Positions 60,299 to 64,000 of a DNA stretch of 64,000 bases are shown here, piece after piece. The translations under genes were made by a program, and so were the position numbers. Position 1 is the stretch's first letter. Every line of letters starts with the position of its first letter. Source of the DNA: [Enterobacter] lignolyticus SCF1 (lineage in GTDB: Bacteria > Pseudomonadota > Gammaproteobacteria > Enterobacterales > Enterobacteriaceae); NCBI RefSeq assembly GCF_000164865.1, contig NC_014618.1, positions 4,278,001 through 4,342,000 of the forward strand. The letters run 5' to 3'. The notes below the pieces were generated by a model. The model was not told the origin of the DNA and searched no databases. It was given only the letters and a program-made list of their open reading frames with translations.

Positions 60299-62863
60299 TT
60301 GAGCGTTAAAGATAAATTCTATCAGCAGCTGATATCGACATTTGCCTCAGAGCCCAATGGATTTACGGCCGCCCAGTGCCTCTCGCTGCTGTCAGTTAAG
60401 CGCAACGTCATCAGCCATTACCTGAACCGACTCTGCGAAGACGGCATGCTGACCAAAGACAGCAGCCGCCCGGTGCGGTTTTACCTCTCTGGCGTCCAAA
60501 CACCCGCTGCCGTGCTCCCTCAGGCGGAAAACGAGAGTCTGTATCGCCAGATGGCGCTGTGCCGCGCTGCGGTGGATTACCCGCCGGACGGGCTCGCGCT
60601 GCTGCTAACCGGTGAAAGCGGAACAGGGAAAAGCTATCTCGCCTCCCGGCTTTACGACTACGCCTGCCAGCAGGGGCTGATCGCCGTCGGGCGTCCGCTT
60701 GTCGAACTTAACTGCGCGGATTACGCCAATAACCCCGAACTGCTCTCCAGCACCCTTTTCGGCCACAGCAAAGGCGCATTCACCGGCGCGGCAGGCGAAA
60801 AAGCGGGACTGCTGGATAACGCCAACGGCGGGATGCTGTTTCTCGACGAAGTCCACCGTTTATCCGCAGAGAACCAAGAAAAGCTGTTTCTGTTCATGGA
60901 TAAAGGTTATTTCTACCGGCTGGGCGACAATAAACACCCGCGCTCCGCGCAGGTACGGTTTGTGTTCGCCACCACGGAAGAGGTGGGTAACGTGTTGCTG
61001 CGCACCCTACGCCGCCGCATTCCCATCACGGTACATCTTCCTGCGTGGCATGAAAGAACCCGCCGGGAGCGTATTGCGCTGCTGGAAACCTTTTTACGCC
61101 AGGAGGCCAAGCAGCTTCACTGCGATATCCGGCTCGACAGCACGCACTTCTACGGCTGGCTCAATGGACGGTTTGCCGGCAATATCGGCGAGATCAGAAA
61201 CCAGATCAAAGTAATGTGTGCGACCGCCTGGATAGCGCGCCAGGAGAATACCCCGCTCCACCTCGGCGGTGTCACCGCACAACGCGACGCGCAGTATCAC
61301 GGCTGGCTCATTCACCAGGATGCACGCCATAACGAGCTGCCTCGCGATGACGCGCTTAGTGCCGCTTTCGCCGACTATGTCGTCAGCCTGGATGCGACCC
61401 GCTTTCTCGACGAGACTCAGGCCTGGCTTGCGGAGCATGAGCCTGAAAACAAGCATCCTCCCCACTCCCTGCTGCAGCAGATAGTCGGAGCGGCGCTTGA
61501 GAATTTGAGCCAGCGCTGGGGGATCCCGCTCCCGCCAGCGCTGCAGCTGGCACTCTGCGTTATTCTGCGCGAAGCAACAGGCGGGCAGGCGGACCCCAGG
61601 TCCCATTACCCCACCCCAGCCCTGTGTTCTTACCCGCCCCGCGCACGCCTGATGGCGCAGGAGTTTATCGACGCCGTCGCGGTCTGCGGCGAGCTGGCCT
61701 CGCCGGACATGATGTTCACGCTCAGCGCCGCACTCTTCGCGCTGCACGACAACCCGCAGGCCAAACTGCAGGGCATCATCGTCACCCACGGGCAGTCTAC
61801 GGCCTCCAGTATCGCGTCGTTAGTGAACCAGCTCACTGGCGGCTACTACTTTACCGCGTTCGACATGCCCTGGCTGACCAGCACGCAAACCATTATCGAG
61901 ATGCTGATAAACCATCTCACGCTGCTTCGTAACGACAGCGGGATCCTGATTCTGGTCGATATGGGCTCATTGAAGGAGATCTGGCACGGTATTCACCAGC
62001 ACGTGCATGGCGATCTGGTCGTTATTAACAACGTGACGACGCTGTTGGCGCTGGATATCGCGGAAAAGCTGCAGCAGGGGCTGCCGATGCCGGATATTAT
62101 CAGCGCCATCCCCGGCCGCTATGAAAATGAAATTCGCTACTATGCGGGCGTACCAGCCCGCAATACGCTGATTGTCGCCTGTATTTCCGGCGAAGGCATT
62201 GCCCGCAAGCTGCAGGATATCCTTGCCCACGCGCTCGCCGCCGTGAACATTGACGTCATCACCATGGAGTACGACGCATTGCGCCGGGCGCTGAAAGAGA
62301 AAGGCGCGCTGGCGGATACGCGTTTGATTATCACCACCACCGATCTGGACACCGGCGGCATCCCTTCCCTGACAATCCGCAACATTATTCAGGGCAACAC
62401 CGACAGCCTGCTGCAGAACTATTTCGCCGAGTGGTTAGATGACGCGGAGTTCGTCGACATGATCCAGCAAATGGTCGAGCTGTTTACCCTCGAAGGCATC
62501 AGCAGCCGCCTGACCTTTCTCAACCCCCGGGTGGTGCTGGAGGATATTGAAACCCTTATCCGCCGCTACGAGCAGGACTATCACTGCCGGTTCGAAAATT
62601 ACCTGCATATCAACCTGGTGATGCACATCGCGCTGATGACGGAGCGGCTGATGCTGAACAGCGGCCACACCCATCGCGACGACGAAACGCTGGATGCGTG
62701 CCAGCAGCGGTTCATTTCGCAGCACACCCGCTATTTTCAGCCACTGGTGCAGAAATACCGCATCACTATCCCGCTTACCGAACTGCTGATGATTGATGAA
62801 ATCCTCGCGGGTGTCCGTTCGCGTTCGACACATACCGCCCACGGTGTCGAAAATGACGCTTAG
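60299..62863 (+). CDS. LevR/DgaR-type sigma-54-dependent PTS regulator
   Basis: This 854-aa activator starts at a TTG (60299) behind GGGAG. An N-terminal winged helix (1-65) is followed by an AAA+ domain with Walker A GESGTGKS (105-112), the sigma-54 contact loop GAFTGA (159-164) and Walker B GMLFLDEV. Next come a PRD-like region, an EIIA-mannose-like domain (GIIVTHGQSTASS, about 490-505), an EIIB-like segment (ISGEGIARKL, about 630) and a C-terminal PRD (INLVMHIALMTERL). Such proteins sense PTS phosphorylation and turn on the adjacent mannose-family operon. The exact sugar cannot be told. Confidence 0.9.
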   Translation: MSVKDKFYQQLISTFASEPNGFTAAQCLSLLSVKRNVISHYLNRLCEDGMLTKDSSRPVRFYLSGVQTPAAVLPQAENESLYRQMALCRAAVDYPPDGLALLLTGESGTGKSYLASRLYDYACQQGLIAVGRPLVELNCADYANNPELLSSTLFGHSKGAFTGAAGEKAGLLDNANGGMLFLDEVHRLSAENQEKLFLFMDKGYFYRLGDNKHPRSAQVRFVFATTEEVGNVLLRTLRRRIPITVHLPAWHERTRRERIALLETFLRQEAKQLHCDIRLDSTHFYGWLNGRFAGNIGEIRNQIKVMCATAWIARQENTPLHLGGVTAQRDAQYHGWLIHQDARHNELPRDDALSAAFADYVVSLDATRFLDETQAWLAEHEPENKHPPHSLLQQIVGAALENLSQRWGIPLPPALQLALCVILREATGGQADPRSHYPTPALCSYPPRARLMAQEFIDAVAVCGELASPDMMFTLSAALFALHDNPQAKLQGIIVTHGQSTASSIASLVNQLTGGYYFTAFDMPWLTSTQTIIEMLINHLTLLRNDSGILILVDMGSLKEIWHGIHQHVHGDLVVINNVTTLLALDIAEKLQQGLPMPDIISAIPGRYENEIRYYAGVPARNTLIVACISGEGIARKLQDILAHALAAVNIDVITMEYDALRRALKEKGALADTRLIITTTDLDTGGIPSLTIRNIIQGNTDSLLQNYFAEWLDDAEFVDMIQQMVELFTLEGISSRLTFLNPRVVLEDIETLIRRYEQDYHCRFENYLHINLVMHIALMTERLMLNSGHTHRDDETLDACQQRFISQHTRYFQPLVQKYRITIPLTELLMIDEILAGVRSRSTHTAHGVENDA

Positions 62864-62908
62864 TGTCCAAAATCAAATTTTAACCCATAAATATCAATAA
62901 ATTAAAAG

Positions 62909-62925
62909 TTGGCATCCTGTTTGCT
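62909..62925 (+). promoter_or_regulatory. Sigma-54 promoter of the PTS operon
   Basis: TGGCATCCTGTTTGCT has the invariant GG (62911-62912) and GC (62923-62924) separated by 10 bases, a near-consensus -24/-12 element. It is about 34 bp before the EIIA start and fits the sigma-54 activator encoded just upstream. Confidence 0.93.
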
Positions 62926-62958
62926 TTATATCATCAGACAATGACGGGAGAAGAACAC

Positions 62959-63423
62959 ATGATTGAAATCTATATGGCGGGGCACGGCGAATACGCCATG
63001 GGCATTGTTTCAGCGCTGGATATGCTGCTGGGCGATAGCCATGGCGTCACGCCGGTCTGCGCCTACTGCGGCGATATCACCTCCATTCACCAACTGGAAA
63101 CGCATCTGACCCAGGCTGCTGCCGGGGTGCATTCCAGAGGTAACGATATGGTGCTGTTTACCGATATCCCCGGCGGCAGCGTGAACAATACGGCGCTGAA
63201 GATTGCCGCCAGCAGCCCCCATGTCCACCTGATCTCCGGCGCCAGTGTAGTGATGCTGCTGGAGTTTTACATGAGCGAAGGCGCGCCGCTTGAGCAGCGG
63301 ATAGCTATCGCCCTGCAGGCCGCCCAGGGCGCCAGCCGTTACCAGAACAAGCAGCCGGACTTCATCGCCCTGCGCGAAACCATGGCCAAATGCGCCAACG
63401 CCGGTTCGGGGGCGTCATGCTGA
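62959..63423 (+). CDS. PTS EIIA component, mannose family
   Basis: The 154-aa protein accepts phosphate from HPr on His9 in MAGHGEYA and passes it to EIIB. The core matches EIIA-Man (VLFTDIPGGSVNNTALKIA, and HLISGASVVMLLE). The ATG at 62959 is preferred over one six codons upstream because GGGAG lies 8 bases before it. The stop overlaps the EIIB start (ATGCTGA). It is the first gene under the sigma-54 promoter. Confidence 0.93.
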   Translation: MIEIYMAGHGEYAMGIVSALDMLLGDSHGVTPVCAYCGDITSIHQLETHLTQAAAGVHSRGNDMVLFTDIPGGSVNNTALKIAASSPHVHLISGASVVMLLEFYMSEGAPLEQRIAIALQAAQGASRYQNKQPDFIALRETMAKCANAGSGASC

Positions 63424-63863
63424 CGCTGCGCGTCGACGACCGCCTCATCCATACCCAGGTGGTTGCTGGCTGGATACAGGCGCTGGCGCTCGATAGCATC
63501 ATCGTCGGCAACGATGAGGCCGCGGGCGACCCGATGCAGGCGTTGGCACTGGAAATGGCGCTACCGCCGGGTGTGTCATGCCGCATCTGTACGCCAGACG
63601 ATGTCGCCGACCAGATACAGCCAGGCGCGCGCCAGATGGTGATTGTCGCCTCCCTTGCCTGCGCCAGCCGCGTTGTGTCGCGTATCCCTGCGATAACAGA
63701 AATTAATCTGGCAAACTGTTCGCAATATCGCCGTAAAGCGGAGTGTCAGCAATTTGCCGCCAGCGTCTGGCTGACGAACGACGATCTGACCCTGCTACAG
63801 GATCTTAAACAACACGGTATCAGCGTTGTGAATTACCCTTCGCCGCCCGTTGATAAAAAATAA
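63417..63863 (+). CDS. PTS EIIB component, mannose family
   Basis: The 148-aa protein begins MLTLRVDDRLIHTQVVAGW; His12 is the phosphorylation site of mannose-family EIIB. A glycine-rich loop and a C-terminal DLKQHGISVVNYPSPPVDKK follow. The start lies inside the EIIA end, so translation is coupled. It is cytoplasmic and passes phosphate to the incoming sugar through EIIC/EIID. Confidence 0.93.
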   Translation: MLTLRVDDRLIHTQVVAGWIQALALDSIIVGNDEAAGDPMQALALEMALPPGVSCRICTPDDVADQIQPGARQMVIVASLACASRVVSRIPAITEINLANCSQYRRKAECQQFAASVWLTNDDLTLLQDLKQHGISVVNYPSPPVDKK

Positions 63864-63981
63864 AAACATTATTTTCTGATGTACTCATATGCAGTTAATG
63901 CGTTATTTCAGTCGTCTACTGAATATTTTCGCCTTACTGTAACTGGAGTCCACATAGAAATAGATTATAAGAGGAATACCT

Positions 63982-64000
63982 ATGGCTATAATCAATATCC
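63982..64000 (+). CDS. Start of the next PTS operon gene, probably EIIC (partial)
   Basis: Only six codons (MAIINI) are present before the window ends, with GAGG 8 bases before the ATG. A membrane EIIC would be expected next in a mannose-family operon. The 118-bp gap after EIIB is longer than usual and holds no clear feature. Identity cannot be shown from this piece. Confidence 0.4.

Overview
The window is chromosomal DNA from a member of the Enterobacteriaceae, probably the Klebsiella/Enterobacter/Kosakonia side of the family. Gene order and protein sequences follow the E. coli 94-95 min region (nsrR-purA ... hflKC-hfq-mutL ... frd ... groESL ... aspA-dcuA ... pheU), read here in reverse. 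Species cannot be fixed from the sequence alone. The frdD-gdx interval has no ampC, blc or ampR, unlike E. coli, Citrobacter or Enterobacter cloacae.

Positions 1-13.4 kb hold the nsrR 5' end, purA and the superoperon nnr-tsaE-amiB-mutL-miaA-hfq-hflX-hflK-hflC-yjeT on the minus strand, with queG divergent from nnr; the two start codons share two bases. Positions 13.6-21.1 kb hold two tRNA-Gly(GCC) genes, orn, rsgA, psd, mscM and epmA. Positions 21.1-26.2 kb hold frdABCD behind an FNR-type promoter. An IS4-type element (1428 bp, 14-bp target duplication) sits exactly in the frd terminator hairpin. Positions 26.2-40.1 kb hold gdx/sugE behind a guanidine-II (mini-ykkC) riboswitch, ecnR, ecnB, ecnA, efp, epmB, yjeI, groES-groEL behind a sigma-32 promoter, yjeH, fxsA, aspA, dcuA, cutA, dsbD, yjdC and tRNA-Phe. 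EpmA, EpmB and EF-P, which form the beta-lysylation pathway for polyproline translation, are all in the window.

Positions 40.1-59.4 kb, directly after tRNA-Phe, are accessory DNA and the main interest. They carry a contact-dependent growth inhibition (CDI) locus on the minus strand: cdiB, a HlyC-type acyltransferase (cdiC), an Ail/OmpX-like outer-membrane protein, a 2884-aa cdiA and its immunity gene. Downstream lies a graveyard and reservoir of at least five further toxin-tip/immunity modules plus remnants, in varying states of decay. Five of the toxin tips (including that of the main cdiA) look like one diversified class: glycine-rich, membrane-type domains ending in a shared IPxxxG...SE tail. 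Each is followed, through an ATGA overlap, by a 72-89-aa two-helix membrane protein with a GxxxGxxxGxxxW-like second helix. The immunity genes remain open while most of the displaced toxin tips are broken. This looks like a cassette array that could feed new tips into cdiA by recombination at the shared VENN-proximal sequence.

Positions 59.4-64 kb hold an uncharacterised gene, then a LevR-type sigma-54 activator, a sigma-54 promoter (GG at 62911, GC at 62923) and the first genes of a mannose-family PTS operon (EIIA, EIIB and the start of a third gene), which runs off the end of the window.
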